Shown here piece by piece: positions 35,901-45,514 of a stretch of DNA of 64,000 bases (positions within the stretch are counted from its first letter, which is position 1; each line of letters begins with the position of its first letter). The position numbers and the translations under genes were made by a program. Source of the stretch: Spinacia oleracea (Eukaryota; Streptophyta; Magnoliopsida; Caryophyllales; Amaranthaceae); the NCBI RefSeq assembly GCF_020520425.1, contig NC_079489.1:89632810-89696809 (forward strand). Direction: 5' to 3'. The notes under the pieces are model-generated. The model did no database searches. It was not told the origin of the DNA and saw nothing but the letters and a program-made list of their open reading frames with translations.

Positions 35901-37385
35901 ATACTTGTCTCCACTGCAATCACAGATAAGAGAAGCCTACATTTAGTTAATAAAGAAGTCCACACATATAGGGAAAGTTTCATTACAAGGGTGCACAGAA
36001 GAGCACAAGTTCAAGAATGAGAAATAAGTACATTGCAAGTTTCCTCCCTCCCTCCCTCCCTATCTGGAAGTAAGATTCATAATGCCCAAAGTCTTAAGCA
36101 TACATGTGAAAATTAGAAACTGACCTAAGCTCAATTCAACATTCAAACTATGATAAAATCATATTAGCATAATTAACTAGGTCGAAAATAAAACTTTGCA
36201 ATCTGAAGTGTATGAAGCCTTGGAAATAACAAAGTTGTGAACTTAAGTAAAATATTCACGCAAATGGACCAAAAAGCTTTTTGTATAGGTTAAAGAAAGT
36301 AAATTAAACATGAAATTGTGTATACTACTAGAATACATGGAACGTATGTAAGAACATTTTAGTTGCTGTCTTAAGAAGCAAATTACAAAAGGCTTATATT
36401 AAGAAAGCCAGTCTGGCATTAAGTAATAGTATAGCATCAAAACCCAACCCCAAGAGAGCTACAATTCAGACCTTGTCAATAATGAAGTATAGCTATTCTG
36501 TCAGTAAAACATTGTAGAAGTACCTTTCCATCTGTGAGAGAGACTTCCCATAACATAATGGTACCATCAGCATCCCCAGAGAGCAAATAATGCTGCCTTA
36601 GTTGTTGAGCTGTTTCAGAAACAAAATAATAATGAATCAGGAATTCAATCAGAACTTTGTATCTGAATACTTGCAGAACCAAAATGGTCCTTCCATTCAG
36701 AAACATGACACTCCTTTTCAGTTTAGACCATCCTCAAATCATGGTAGGAGTAAAATGTTGCCCTTAGCATCCAATCAACATAACTTTTTACAGAAACCAT
36801 AATTGGGTTGGGTGACATTATTGTAAAACTGACGATATACTCTAATGCAAGTGATGTAACTAGTACTATATTTTAGATAATGGGTATGCAACATTCCAAC
36901 ATGAAATCGCTCACGGCATCACCCACATCCACTATTTACCGGGGAATAATCCATTTGACACAACCCATCTCTAAAAAGAAGTCAATAGTAATTGAAATAA
37001 CCATTTCAAAGTACTGATTAAGTTTGAAGTATCCAAATGAGAAAAACAAAAGATAAAAGCAAAATAAACCTCTGAAAGAAAACTTGGAAGTGGGTAGCCA
37101 ATAAGTGCAGTTAACAGCAGCTTTGTGACCAGGAAGTGTAGTCAAAATCTGGGCTGTCTGCAACATAACCAAAACAATTGGGGTGTCAAGTTTTAGCAAA
37201 GACATGAATTTGCGCATAAGAAAAGAGAGAGAAGAAATATGTGTAACCTGGGGGCAGAAAATGGCGACGGCGTTATTGGCACCAAAAGCTACAAGATTAG
37301 AGGCGCCCCAGGAAACGTTGTTGACGATTCTATTGCAGCCTGCTCCTATGAAAGCTCTCGACACCTCACAGTTGCTCATACTCAT
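15666..37385 (-). CDS. ELP2: Elongator complex protein 2 (WD40 scaffold subunit), complete
   Basis: Coding exons in transcript order: 37385-37248, 37157-37070, 36609-36524, 35913-35760, 31606-31446, 31310-30642, 25639-25324, 25173-24956, 17243-17066 and 16168-15666. All borders are GT-AG, phases join, and the sum is 2,511 bp (836 residues plus stop), as expected for plant ELP2 (about 838 in Arabidopsis). The protein opens MSMSNCEV..FIGAGCNRIVNNVSWGAS and is built of WD40 blades through its length (YLLSGDADGTIMLWE, LLVSSSQDKSIRIWK, ILSASMDKTMMIWKP, LASCGDDNCVRVF). ELP2 forms two seven-bladed propellers that hold Elongator together. Elongator modifies wobble uridines of tRNA and is tied to transcription and stress responses. 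I chose the start at 37385 because similarity begins there; an in-frame ATG at 37538 would add a low-complexity leader. A second ATG lies two codons in. There are no lesions, so it is likely functional despite large transposon-filled introns. Confidence 0.97.
16587..16806. mobile_element. Stowaway-like MITE remnant in ELP2 intron 9
   Basis: The left end CCCCCGTTCTGTAAATAT and the right end (inverted CCTCCGTTTTGTAGATAT) form imperfect terminal repeats about 220 bp apart. Inside is a word related to CATGTTAGATTCGTCTTGAT that recurs in the other Stowaway copies here. Target duplication is unclear. Intron 9 is 16169-17065. Confidence 0.5.
17366..17884. mobile_element. Stowaway-like MITE
   Basis: The left end CTTCCTCCGTTCCACAAAG is mirrored on the right (inverted CTCCCTCTCTTCCATAAAG) and both ends are flanked by TA. 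It is 519 bp, AT-rich and non-coding. It contains the shared internal word near GAATCTAACAAGATCTCACA. Confidence 0.8.
18675..18999. mobile_element. Stowaway MITE with well-kept ends
   Basis: CTCCCTCCGTCCTTTAATAC at the left and its near-perfect inverse at the right end enclose 325 bp, with TA on both sides. About 30 bp of terminal repeat matches with one difference. Tc1/mariner-derived MITEs begin CTCCCTCCGT. Confidence 0.9.
19469..19650. repeat. Perfect 91-bp tandem duplication
   Basis: Two identical 91-bp units (19469-19559 and 19560-19650) start TTAACTAGGTTTTGGAGGC and end CAACCGATC. Identity suggests a recent event. Words such as CGAGATATCCCGAG and GATATCTCGGCCGG make it locally palindromic. 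Confidence 0.92.
20058..20953 (+). mobile_element. Solo copia LTR (family of the element at 43725-46505)
   Basis: It starts TGAAGGAAATGTGTCCTTCA and ends CCCCTACA, as does the 3' LTR at 45515-46505, but has no internal domain. It is 896 bp. Flanks are CTAAG (20053-20057) and CTAGG (20954-20958), an imperfect 5-bp duplication. It sits in the terminal repeat of a hAT-like element. A solo LTR arises by recombination between the two LTRs. Confidence 0.85.
20954..21462. mobile_element. hAT-like non-autonomous element, split by the solo LTR
   Basis: TAGGGGTGAG at 20955 and its inverse CTCACCCCTA at 21462 form the ends. Subterminal words GGTACC, GGAACCTG and GGTTCC repeat. If the solo LTR is removed, the 8 bases left of the element (GTTTCAAC) resemble those on the right (CTTTAAAC, 6 of 8), as expected for a hAT duplication. 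No transposase is present. Confidence 0.65.
21509..21533. repeat. 25-bp near-perfect palindrome
   Basis: GTGTACAATAAA is followed at once by its inverse. The word TTTATTGTACAC recurs at about 22663-22674, so both may be ends of an older MITE into which the element at 21602-22470 inserted. Confidence 0.5.
21602..22470. mobile_element. TIR element copy A, GTGTCGG-rich ends, 8-bp target duplication
   Basis: The ends are CTATGTTACTC and its inverse GAGTAACATAG, flanked by TTATGAAG at 21594-21601 and 22471-22478. Subterminal regions are packed with GTGTCGG/CCGACAC words. It is 869 bp. It shares with copy B (27457-28485, opposite orientation) an internal stretch that could encode FFLLQQKPQ, but there is no transposase. 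The 8-bp duplication suggests the hAT superfamily, though the end sequence is not the usual hAT one. Confidence 0.85.
25961..26240. mobile_element. Stowaway-like MITE
   Basis: The left end CTCCTCATAATAGGGTGC and the right end (inverted CTCCCTCCGTCCCATAATAG) are flanked by TA. It is 280 bp and non-coding. The left end has lost four bases of the terminal repeat. Confidence 0.75.
27457..28485. mobile_element. TIR element copy B, inverted relative to copy A
   Basis: It ends (T)TATGTTACTC on the left and GAGTAACATAG on the right, flanked by GTTGTCAC at 27449-27456 and 28486-28493. It is 1,029 bp and matches copy A in reverse complement through both subterminal GTGTCGG arrays and the internal QQKPQ-coding stretch. 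No transposase is seen. An inverted pair of such length in one pre-mRNA brackets ELP2 exons 7 and 8. Confidence 0.85.
28622..28863. mobile_element. Nested GCGCC-rich small element
   Basis: TGTATAAAAAGG on the left and CCTTTTTATACA on the right are inverted ends. The interior is full of AGGCGC/GCGCCT words, unlike the AT-rich surroundings. Target duplication is not clear and no coding sequence is present. Confidence 0.5.
29614..29790. mobile_element. Small MITE with (TTATC)n core
   Basis: GTTCTATTCACCTGAATTTA on the left and the inverse of GTTCTGTTCACCTTTTTTTA on the right form terminal repeats. The core is built of TTATC/TTATT repeats. Family not recognised. Confidence 0.55.
32482..32733. 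mobile_element. Stowaway-like MITE
   Basis: CTTCCTCCGTTCCAGAAATA on the left is matched almost perfectly in inverse on the right (GGAACGGAGGAAG), with TA flanks. It is 252 bp. The internal word CACATGACTAAATTTTCTTA resembles the copy at 17366. Confidence 0.88.
32875..32910. repeat. Poly-C followed by (CA)n microsatellite
   Basis: A run of about 18 C runs directly into about nine CA units in ELP2 intron 4. Length is likely to vary and may be uncertain in the assembly. Confidence 0.9.
34040..34276. mobile_element. Degraded Stowaway-like MITE
   Basis: The right end AACGGAG and the internal word GACGAATTTAACAAGATCC match the other copies. The left terminal repeat is poorly kept, so the left border is approximate. 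Confidence 0.45.
34343..35547. mobile_element. Stowaway-like MITE interrupted by a hAT-like element
   Basis: CTCCCTCCGTTCAATAATGA on the left and the inverse of CTCCCTCCGTTCTATAATGA on the right are flanked by TA. A 947-bp insertion starts about 50 bp in. Confidence 0.8.
34394..35340. mobile_element. hAT-like non-autonomous element nested in a MITE
   Basis: The ends are TAAGGGTGTTTATAAA and the inverse of TAGGGGTGTTCAAAAC. Both subterminal regions are rich in CGGGTACCCG-type words. The flanking octamers ATCCCAAC and GTGCCAAT match at 5 of 8 bases, a decayed duplication. No transposase frame is present. Confidence 0.65.
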
Positions 37386-39102
37386 GGCTGCCCACGGCAG
37401 ACAGACGCGGCGGAGAGAGAAGGCAGACGGGGGTGGGGGTGGAGGTGGGGGCAGTTGGTAGAAGCTACACCCAGTGGGGGTGAGGGTAGAGGTGGGGGAG
37501 TTTGAACTTACAAAGTTGCAACACCGAGGCCGGTTCAATGGACGGGACGGGACGGGACGGGGTTAGGGCTTAGAGTCTGCTCGAAAACTACTGGACGAGT
37601 GGACGCTCAATCGAACAAAGATCAGCTTAAGCAGGCTCGAAATCCTAACCAGCCATACCTGGACTATTAATGGCTCGGCTCTATAACGGGTGAACAAGCT
37701 CAAAAGTTATAATACGTGTATTTTTTATAAAAATAATATAATATTTTTGCATAAATAATTTTTTAGTAAATATTTATTTTTAACATGTAAACATGGATAT
37801 TTTTACTATCATTTTTCTTATTAAATATTTGATGATCAAACTTCAAACGAGTCTATCAAACCTCAACCGAACCTATCGAAGTTGATACGAACCGAGCTTG
37901 GTTTTAAAGTTTTGAGCTCCAGCTAAAGATCAATTTTCCAGACTCGGCGATCTTGGAGCTCGAGCCTAGACTTGTAATATCTCGTACTAGTCTTATATGC
38001 ACCCGGCGCGTGCGAGGTTATATAAAAATTGAAACTTGTGATTTTACCTCTAATCACCCACAAGGCCACAAAAAATAGGTATGAAAATTGATCACAAAGT
38101 TTATCTAAAGAAAATTAGACATCCACTATTAAAAAAGTTCATCTAGTTTTATATGCACGCGATGCGTGCGAGATTATATAAAAACTTAACTTATTGTTAT
38201 TACAAATAATCACCGCATTTATTTTGCTCGAAATGGTCTTGTCCAATCATACGTGTTCATCCGATCCACGCGGTCAATTTGTAACACATAACTAACATTA
38301 TAGGAATGTCATGGATTAAAATCTTTAATTGGTGGAGTTAGCACCCGCGTTCCTTAGCCTGCATAAATGTAAATAATTTTCGTGTTAATTATAAATAGAA
38401 CATGAAGTAATTAAAATCAGAAGAGTATTGTTATAATGTGTTTGCGAGGTCATTTAGTATTGTTACAGAGTACTTACCACTATTAAACCCATAAACTAAA
38501 TCTTTAGTCAAACAACTGTTATATTCCTAGCGCGATTTACTCCACTAATGTAGGATTTTGTTTACATTCTATGGCTAGACTAACGCTAGGAATATAACGG
38601 TTGATTAACTAAAGATTTACACAATTATTTACATAATATCTATCTCTATATAATTTTATAATTTTGATTATAGAGTATGTCAATTAAAGATGTCAATCAA
38701 CCGTTATATTCCTAGCGTGATTTGCTCCACTAATGTAGGAGTTTATTTACATTCCTAGCGTGATTTACATAACTATTTACATAATTAATACACGCATAAA
38801 ATATTCAACTCAGTCAACCGCTTGTTGACTTTTGTTGATTTTATGAGGAAGATTTTATGCGTGATTTAATGAGTATTCAGCTTTTACAGAGGTTGAACGA
38901 AGGTAATAGCGAACCTCTGAACTCAATCAGATTTTGAGTTGAATAAAGTTGAATAATTATTTAATTTGCAGTTAAGAATAATATGGCAATCAATTACACC
39001 AATCAATAATTCCTCAATAATATGGCAAACAATATGAGAATAATATGGCAATCAATTATGACGATCAATAATATGAGAATAATATGGCAAACAATATGAT
39101 CC
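37386..39102. other. ELP2 upstream region
   Basis: The first few hundred bases should hold the ELP2 5' UTR and promoter. No clear TATA box is visible on the minus strand. A (GACGG)n run lies at about 37538-37561. Two related GC-centred segments (starting CTAGTCTTATATGCAC at 37987 and CTAGTTTTATATGCAC at 38143) lie 156 bp apart. The phrase TATATTCCTAGCG occurs in direct and inverted copies between 38500 and 38770. No gene is supported. Confidence 0.5.
38497..38772. repeat. Direct and inverted copies of a TATATTCCTAGCG segment
   Basis: A segment with GTTATATTCCTAGCG occurs at about 38518 and 38704 in direct orientation, each followed by CCACTAATGTAGGA. It occurs inverted at about 38587-38605. 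The copies at 38497-38533 and 38587-38621 could pair as a stem. This is probably a fragment of an unrecognised element. Confidence 0.5.
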
Positions 39103-39567
39103 CACTACAAGAAAAACAGTTTTGGGCAACGAAAAATGTCGTCGCCCAAACATAGAAATTCGTCGCCCTTAATTTGGGGGGACGATTTTATTCGGCCCAA
39201 AGGTCGTTGTAATAGGGTCGAGGCCCTTGCTGCATATGGGCGTCGAAGTCACTTGTTGCACATAGTGTGATTTGGGCGTCGAGACAAATTCGTTGCCCAA
39301 AGTTTGTTTTGGACAACGAGATGCATGTTGTCGTCTATATTGTAAACTAATGTGCAACGAAGTTAAGTGTCGTTGCCCTATGTTGGTGATTTTGTACAAC
39401 GACTCACATTTTCGTTGTCCATAAGTCAATATGTTTGGGCAACAAATTATCCTTTTCGTTGCCTATAAACTGTCAGTTGGTGCGACAACCGTTTGGATTC
39501 CGTCGCCCAAATGAGTCATTAATTTTTTTAAATGTAATTTTGTGCAACAATATTTTTGCGCATAAGA

Positions 39568-40013
39568 AAAAGGATGGAGGTTCTGGTTGGGAGCCAATTG
39601 CTGAAAAAAATTATAAAGAACTCAAAAAACTTCATGAAACTCAGATTGAGGAGCATGGTAAGGATACACTCAGTGTCAAAGATGCTTACATTAAGGTTTT
39701 AAAACCTAAATCTGGGTATGTAAGAGGACTTGGTCTTGGAGCTCGACCACCTAAAAAAGGTAGAAATGGAGAGAACAATGAACGAGTGGAGCTCTCTACC
39801 CAAGTTGACACACTTACTGCATCAAATGAGGAGTTGAGAGTATCAAATGAGCAGCTTAAAGCATCTAAAGAAGAGCTTAAAGCATCTAATGAGGAGTTCA
39901 AAGCTTCCAATGAGGAGCTTAAAGCAGAATTTGCTAGAATGAACAAAGAAGCTATTGAACGTGAACAGAAACTGAGAGAAGATATGCTGAAAATGTTCGA
40001 GGACATGAGGTAA
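39568..40013 (+). pseudogene. C-terminal fragment of a Ptta/En/Spm (Transposase_24-like) protein
   Basis: The frame reads GWEPIAEKNYKELKKLHE, then SGYVRGLGLGARPPKK, matching the conserved block of the plant En/Spm-associated Transposase_24 family. It ends in about six heptads of the type LKASNEE that should form a coiled coil, and stops at 40011-40013. An upstream frame is open into the terminal repeat, but that part is not coding in character, so the exon start is uncertain. Heptads from a 21-bp repeat are unusual. The rest of the gene is missing. Confidence 0.7.
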
Positions 40014-43000
40014 ATTTTTGTTGCATTCTTTGTCGTTTAGGCCATTGACTAGAAAAAACGCTTATGCCTCCAAGACTTTCTTTTTCTTATTTTCACTTTG
40101 ATCATTTTTTACCCCGCAATTGCTTGTGATATGACAACAAGAATGACATAAAAGCTGGACAAGTACCCTTTCACCTGAATCCTCATTGATTTTCCTATAA
40201 CTTTTACTCCCTACATCTTCCATGGATATAGTCATTAGTAAGGTTACCAAATACACTTTTTATATTGCATTTTGATGATGAAACTACGGCTGGGATAGTT
40301 CAGTTTCTGTGGGATTCAACCTGAGGCTATGAGCCTATGACATAATTGAATATGCTACTGCTGGGACTTTAGTCCAGAATTGTGTGACGAAGTATGAAAG
40401 TCATCTTGCATTGATCTTGATTTTTGGTTTGCATTACCTTGTTCAGCTTATTTTTATTTTTAAGATATAAGGGACAGAAATTGAAGTTGCACTAGAGTAA
40501 GTTACCGACCATATTCAAAGGATTTGCTAAGTATCAGGGCTAACAGTGCTACACCAGGCCAAATCATCAGCATAAAGTGTTGACAAAAATCCTGCAATAG
40601 CTCTTAGGTTCGCTTGTTCCTTCATGCAAGTTGTCATCTCGTCTTCCATGATGTTCTCCATCTCTGTATTCTAGTTGTACCTGCATAAAAAAAGTCCCAG
40701 TTTTTCCTTCTATCCATTTCCAATCCACTTTCACAGGGTTGCTTCTTTTATCTTTAACTTGTTCTGAGTAAAACTCCTCCCACTGTACTTCAGTACCGGC
40801 AAAAAGTTTGATGTCTCCTTCATCGTGGGTGGCCATTTATCCGTCTTCCTTCAGCCCTTTATCGAAGTCCTATCATCCCAAACGAGCATCAAAACTCTCA
40901 CCTCTTCCATTGCTTTCTTCTTAAGGAGCTCGCCTAAAGTCATATCTCCACTAGGTCTTGGCCTCCTAGTATCCCTTGTTAGGTAATATCAGTTTAAACT
41001 GACCACCATGCTATGTAAATTAAATGCTTAGCATCTGTAATAGCATCAGTTTAATATGGTGAAAACTAAAAAGATATGCTCAGTAAATTTAAAGGAACTA
41101 AGTTATATTTTTAAAAAATTACAAAGATTTTCATGAGCACAAACTAATTACAGAGTATAAAGTTTTACAGGTGAACATTAAATAGAAATTAATTAAAAAG
41201 GAAAAAAGAGGTAACTCGTTTAATTTTATTCTCCTTGCAACAATTTAATCTTATATAAAATAAAATAGAAAATACAATCTTAAGCCTCGTCAACGCATAA
41301 TTTTTAATTCTTCGTTTGCATACTGAAGTTCATATGTGTGCTCTATCCGATCTCAAATATCTGTAAATTTTACGTCCAATTAAATAACTGGATACATCAT
41401 TTGTGATCAACTAATCGAAGTAATAAGTAAAACTAAAAATTTACTGATCTGTCATCGCTTCTTGATGTTGCTGAAGTCATGAGCTGTGCACCTGCACCAG
41501 TTGTCGGTTGTGCCTTCTTCTGCAGTGCATCAGCCCTTATATCTGCCTCGCCTCCTACACGCGCCTCTGCAACACCTCTTGCAAGCGCCTCTGCAGCGGC
41601 TGGCCCTATCTGTAGCGCATCATCAAATCTCTGCAGCGCTTGCAGTCTGACCCCCATGCTGCTGCTGTCTGTCAGCTACGTGCCTCTGCTGCACTGCATC
41701 AGGCCTCTGCTGCCTATGCTCATGCTGTTGTACAACCTCTACTAGCTTTCTCATCCCATTCAGCGCTCTCTGCAGGGCCTCCCTTTTCTAGTACGTAGGC
41801 ACATTATTTTCTTGAAACTTGAATATTTGCATAGTGTCTAATCTAAACACACAAAATGGAACATGGTCTGTCGAAACCAGTTCTTTAAAGCTTCAGTTGC
41901 TTTGGTCAAACAGGCTAGTTTGATAGGAAGAACAGACCATTCCAGTCTATTTTGCTTCCTGAATCAATAAGTTGGATCAGCTATCATTTTTATTCTTTCA
42001 ACAATGCTTGGAAGTCACACATGTCTTTAAAATCACCATATTACATATCTATTTTTTTTTTTGGCAAGCAAATTAGGGTAATTACATATCTATTTAGCAT
42101 GAATCGAAACTGATTTAGCACTTACCGTGCCCCGCATCTGTAAGATCAATACCAACTTTGAAAAAAGAGTACTCGGCAGTGCAGTCTGTTTCCCCTGCTG
42201 ATAATCCGGTGGCCCAACCTGAGTTACTAACACTCTAATGATAATGAGTACAATATTTTGGTTTGATTCTTGATGGTTTTCTTTTTAATTCTAAGAACAA
42301 GTTTTTGGTGTGTCATATTAGTTCTTTTGGAGTAATGAGCTAGATAAAGATTGAATAATTAGTTTGGAGTGATTCATGATGGTTTTCTTTAGTTCTAAGA
42401 GCAAGGTTTTTGGTAAATACTAAGATTGTATTAGATAAAGATTCCATAATTTTTTTTTTATAGTATAAAGATTTCATAATTAGTTTGGAGTGATTCATGA
42501 TTATAATTATGTAAATGTATAAAACTGTAATGTATGATTGATTCGAAAATTATGCAGTATTTTGATCTTCCTATAAAATCAGATAATTTATTGATTGGCG
42601 AAAGCACAAACGTTTAATATGCAAGGAAACAGATAGTGAAGTAAGTGTTGACTTTGGGTAAAGATCTCAGAAAATTGTGTATTGTATTTGAGAAATAAAC
42701 AGAAATTCGTGTTCATACCATCTAGATATACTTGAATCGTTAATTTGAATTTTATGCTAAAGATTAGATTGGTTATCAATTTTTTAATCACACAAGTATC
42801 TAATTTGTCGTTTTATCTTATCAGGAACAATGGATCAAGAACACCGTCCTAATTTGGGTCGAGGAGAGCTCTTTGAAATATGATCGAGCATTCGAGTTTT
42901 CCGTATATGAACTCCTTAGACTACACCTAGTGTTAATTCCAAACTTTTAGTTTTAGGTATATATCCAAACTTTTAGTTTAATTCCAAACTTTTGCATACG

Positions 43001-43268
43001 ATGTTAGAGTGACTTGTATGAATTTTTATTTTATTTTATTTTATTTATATAAATATGTACTTTTTATTCAAAATTATTTTTTATGTCCATTTTTTCATTA
43101 ATCATTTAGCACATATATGAACAGAGAAGAAATCATATACGGGATATGTAGCTAGCTTATAAGACGCATGGGCGAAAATTATGTGTAGCATATAAGCATT
43201 ATTAATTTGACGCGTGATTTAAACTTATATGCAACAGGTTTTGTTGTCCATAATACTATGGGCGACAA
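40014..43268. other. CACTA interior without recognised gene
   Basis: Mostly AT-rich. Two minus-strand frames, 40567-40836 and 41433-41657, have no motif I recognise. The second lies in a Gln/Ala-rich GC patch (41470-41780) full of CTGC words, which may be a decayed exon of the element's gene. Confidence 0.45.
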
Positions 43269-43724
43269 AAATATTGTTGCACAAAATTACATTTTAAAAA
43301 ATTAATGACTCATTTGGGCGACGGAATCCAAACAGTTGTCGCACCAACTGACAGTTTATAGGCAACGAAAAGGATAATTTGTTGCCCAAACATATTGAAT
43401 TATGGACAACGAAAATGTGATTCGTTGTACAAAATCACCAACATAGGGCAACGACACTTAACTTCGTTGTACATTAGTTTACAATATAGACGACAACATG
43501 CATCTCGTTGTCCAAAACAAACTTTGGGCAACGAATTTGTCTCGACGCCCAAATCACACTATGTGCAACGACAAGTGACTTCGACGCCCATATGCAGCAA
43601 GGGCCTCGACCCTATTACAACGACCTTTGGGCCGAAGAAAATCGTCGCCCCAAATTAAGGGCGACGAATTTCTATGTTTGGGCGACGACATTTTTCGTTG
43701 CCCAAAACTGTTTTTCTTGTAGTG

Positions 43725-44672
43725 TATGTTGGAGTCTGTAAAGACTTGGTTTGGAAAGTGTTTCTCAATGAAGGATTTAGAAGAGGCACAGTACATATTG
43801 GGCATCAAGATCTATAGGAATAGATCTAAGAAGATGATTGGACTAAGCCAGAGCACTTACATTGACAAAGTGCTAGCTAGGTTCAATATGATGGAAGCCA
43901 AGAGAGGCCATCTACCCATGACACATGGCACATATCTAAGCAAGACTTAGTGTCCCAAGACATCTGATGAGCGTAGAAAGATGAGTGGAATTCCATACGC
44001 TTCGGCTATTGGATCCATCATGTATTCTATGATTTGTACAAGGCCGGATGTTTCATTCGCACTCGGTGCAATGAGCAGGTACCGATCAAAACCAAGTGAG
44101 GCGCATTAGACTGCTGCCAAGAATATCCTAAAGTACCTGAAAAGGACTAAGGATCAATTTCAGGTCTATGGTGGTACAGATCGATGAGTTGATTGTTAAG
44201 GGCTATACGGACGCAAGCTTTCAAACTGATAGATATGATTTCAGATCACAGTCTGGGTTTGTGTTCTGCCTTAATGGTGGAGCGGTAAGATGGAAAAGTG
44301 TTAAGCAAAGCACTATTGCGGATTCTACAACTGAAGCCGAGTACATTGCTGCCTCAGAAGCATCAAAGGAAGCTGTTTGGATTCGGAAGTTCATTGAAGA
44401 ACTTGGGGCTTTCCCCTCCATTAAAGGACCAATGGCTTTTTATTGCGACAATAGCGGAGCCATTGCCCAGGCAAAGGAGCCACCATATGTCCAAGCACGT
44501 ACTTCGGCAATTTCATATACTTCGAGAAATCGTTGAAAGGAAAGAAATCGAGATTTGCAAGGTTGGAACTGACGACAACGTCGCGGATCCATTAACTAAA
44601 CCGTTGTCACAAGTGAAGCACAACGCACATGTAGCAACCATGGGAATCAAGCATATTGGAGAATGGCTTTGA
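43725..44672 (+). pseudogene. Copia pol fragment (end of RT and RNase H)
   Basis: The sequence opens inside the RT (SVKTWFGKCFSMKDL..AQYILGIKIYR). It is stopped at 43948-43950, shifts frame near 44170, and ends with the RNase H (GYTDASFQTD, ADSTTEAEYIAASEA, FYCDNSGAIAQAKEP), with a further frame change near 44490. It is closely related to the intact copia at 49370-59844. Everything 5' of this point is missing and replaced by the CACTA element. Confidence 0.9.
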
Positions 44673-45514
44673 TTTTCTAAGTTTTGTTTTAGAACATCTG
44701 TTAGATCTTTGTTTAAACAATTGGTTTAACCATTTCATATTCATGAAATTTCTTATTTCATATTCATTTAATTTGGTTTAGTATTAAATGAAAAGTTCAA
44801 GTGATTCAAAATATTCAAATGGGATGTCAAGATGGAATCTTTGACAAAGAAACACCCATAAGTGAACTTGAATATTGAAGTCACAAAGGATCCCTAATCC
44901 AAGTCATTGAAAGGTGGACGACCAATGACTAATGAAGATAATTAGATTGCAAGTAGATTTGTAGTTCGGTTTCTTGAATTAGATTGACTGGATGTTAGAA
45001 TCTTTTGCATAGATACTTATTGGATCTTGTATCGGATTGACCATGAGAACACTTTAAGAGATTAAAGTCATGTCATAAGTAGTTCTCATTAATAGTGATT
45101 AGAACCATTCCTCAGAACATGAGTAATTATGATTGCTCGTTTGAGAATTAGTTCTCTCTAATGCTAGCAAAACGTCGCACCGTAAAAGGAGGCATAAAAG
45201 CAGTTATTGGGCGTATTATGAATCAAAGTGAGTGTTCATAGATTGCAAGAATGGATTATCCTCCTATCTTTGATAAGATATGGTGTTGTTGTGTAACAAG
45301 GCCTCTCGGAGAGTTAGATACTGTGAAAATGCATGGCCGTGCTCAGAATGGTTAAGGCTTAACCTTCGGTAAAAGTTTAACAGTTGAACTCAGTAATCCG
45401 AGAAACACTTCTGGACCTAATAAGGATGGCTTGGATCTTACCTTATGTTCAGCAAGTAACACTAAGCGACAAAGAAATGTGAATGCACACTTGTCTGAAT
45501 GACAAGTGGGAGAC
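44673..45514 (+). other. Copia 3' untranslated region and polypurine tract
   Basis: Non-coding link between RNase H and the 3' LTR, related to 57569-58432 (both carry GTCGCACCGTAAAAGGAGGC). It ends with the polypurine tract ACAAGTGGGAGAC right before the LTR. Confidence 0.75.

Larger units (their letters stand above)
39103..43724. mobile_element. CACTA (En/Spm-type) element with very long terminal inverted repeats, non-autonomous
   Basis: The ends read CACTACAAGAAAAAC on the left and its inverse on the right. The inverted identity continues for about 454 bp (39103-39556 against 43269-43724) with few differences. The arms are made of TTGGGCAACGA/TCGTCGCCC words. The inside keeps a piece of the Ptta/En/Spm domain gene but no DDE transposase. 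The flanking triplets (TCC and TAT) do not match, so the expected 3-bp duplication is missing. The right flank is the middle of a copia RT. Confidence 0.9.

Noticed and set aside
37386..37538. Upstream in-frame ATG at 37538 as ELP2 start
   Set aside because: It would add a Pro/Ser-rich leader with no similarity to ELP2. The conserved N-terminus starts at or next to 37385.
37985..38190. Helitron end at the two TATATGCAC..GCGTGCGAG segments
   Set aside because: I could not find a matching TC start and CTRR end with a terminal hairpin in the right order, so it is listed only as a repeat.
40567..40836. 89-codon minus-strand frame as a host gene
   Set aside because: No recognisable domain or exon partners; it lies within the CACTA element.
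41433..41780. Gln/Ala-rich minus-strand frames inside the CACTA element as a gag-like gene
   Set aside because: Composition alone suggested it. There are several stops and no motif, so it is reported only as an unrecognised GC patch.
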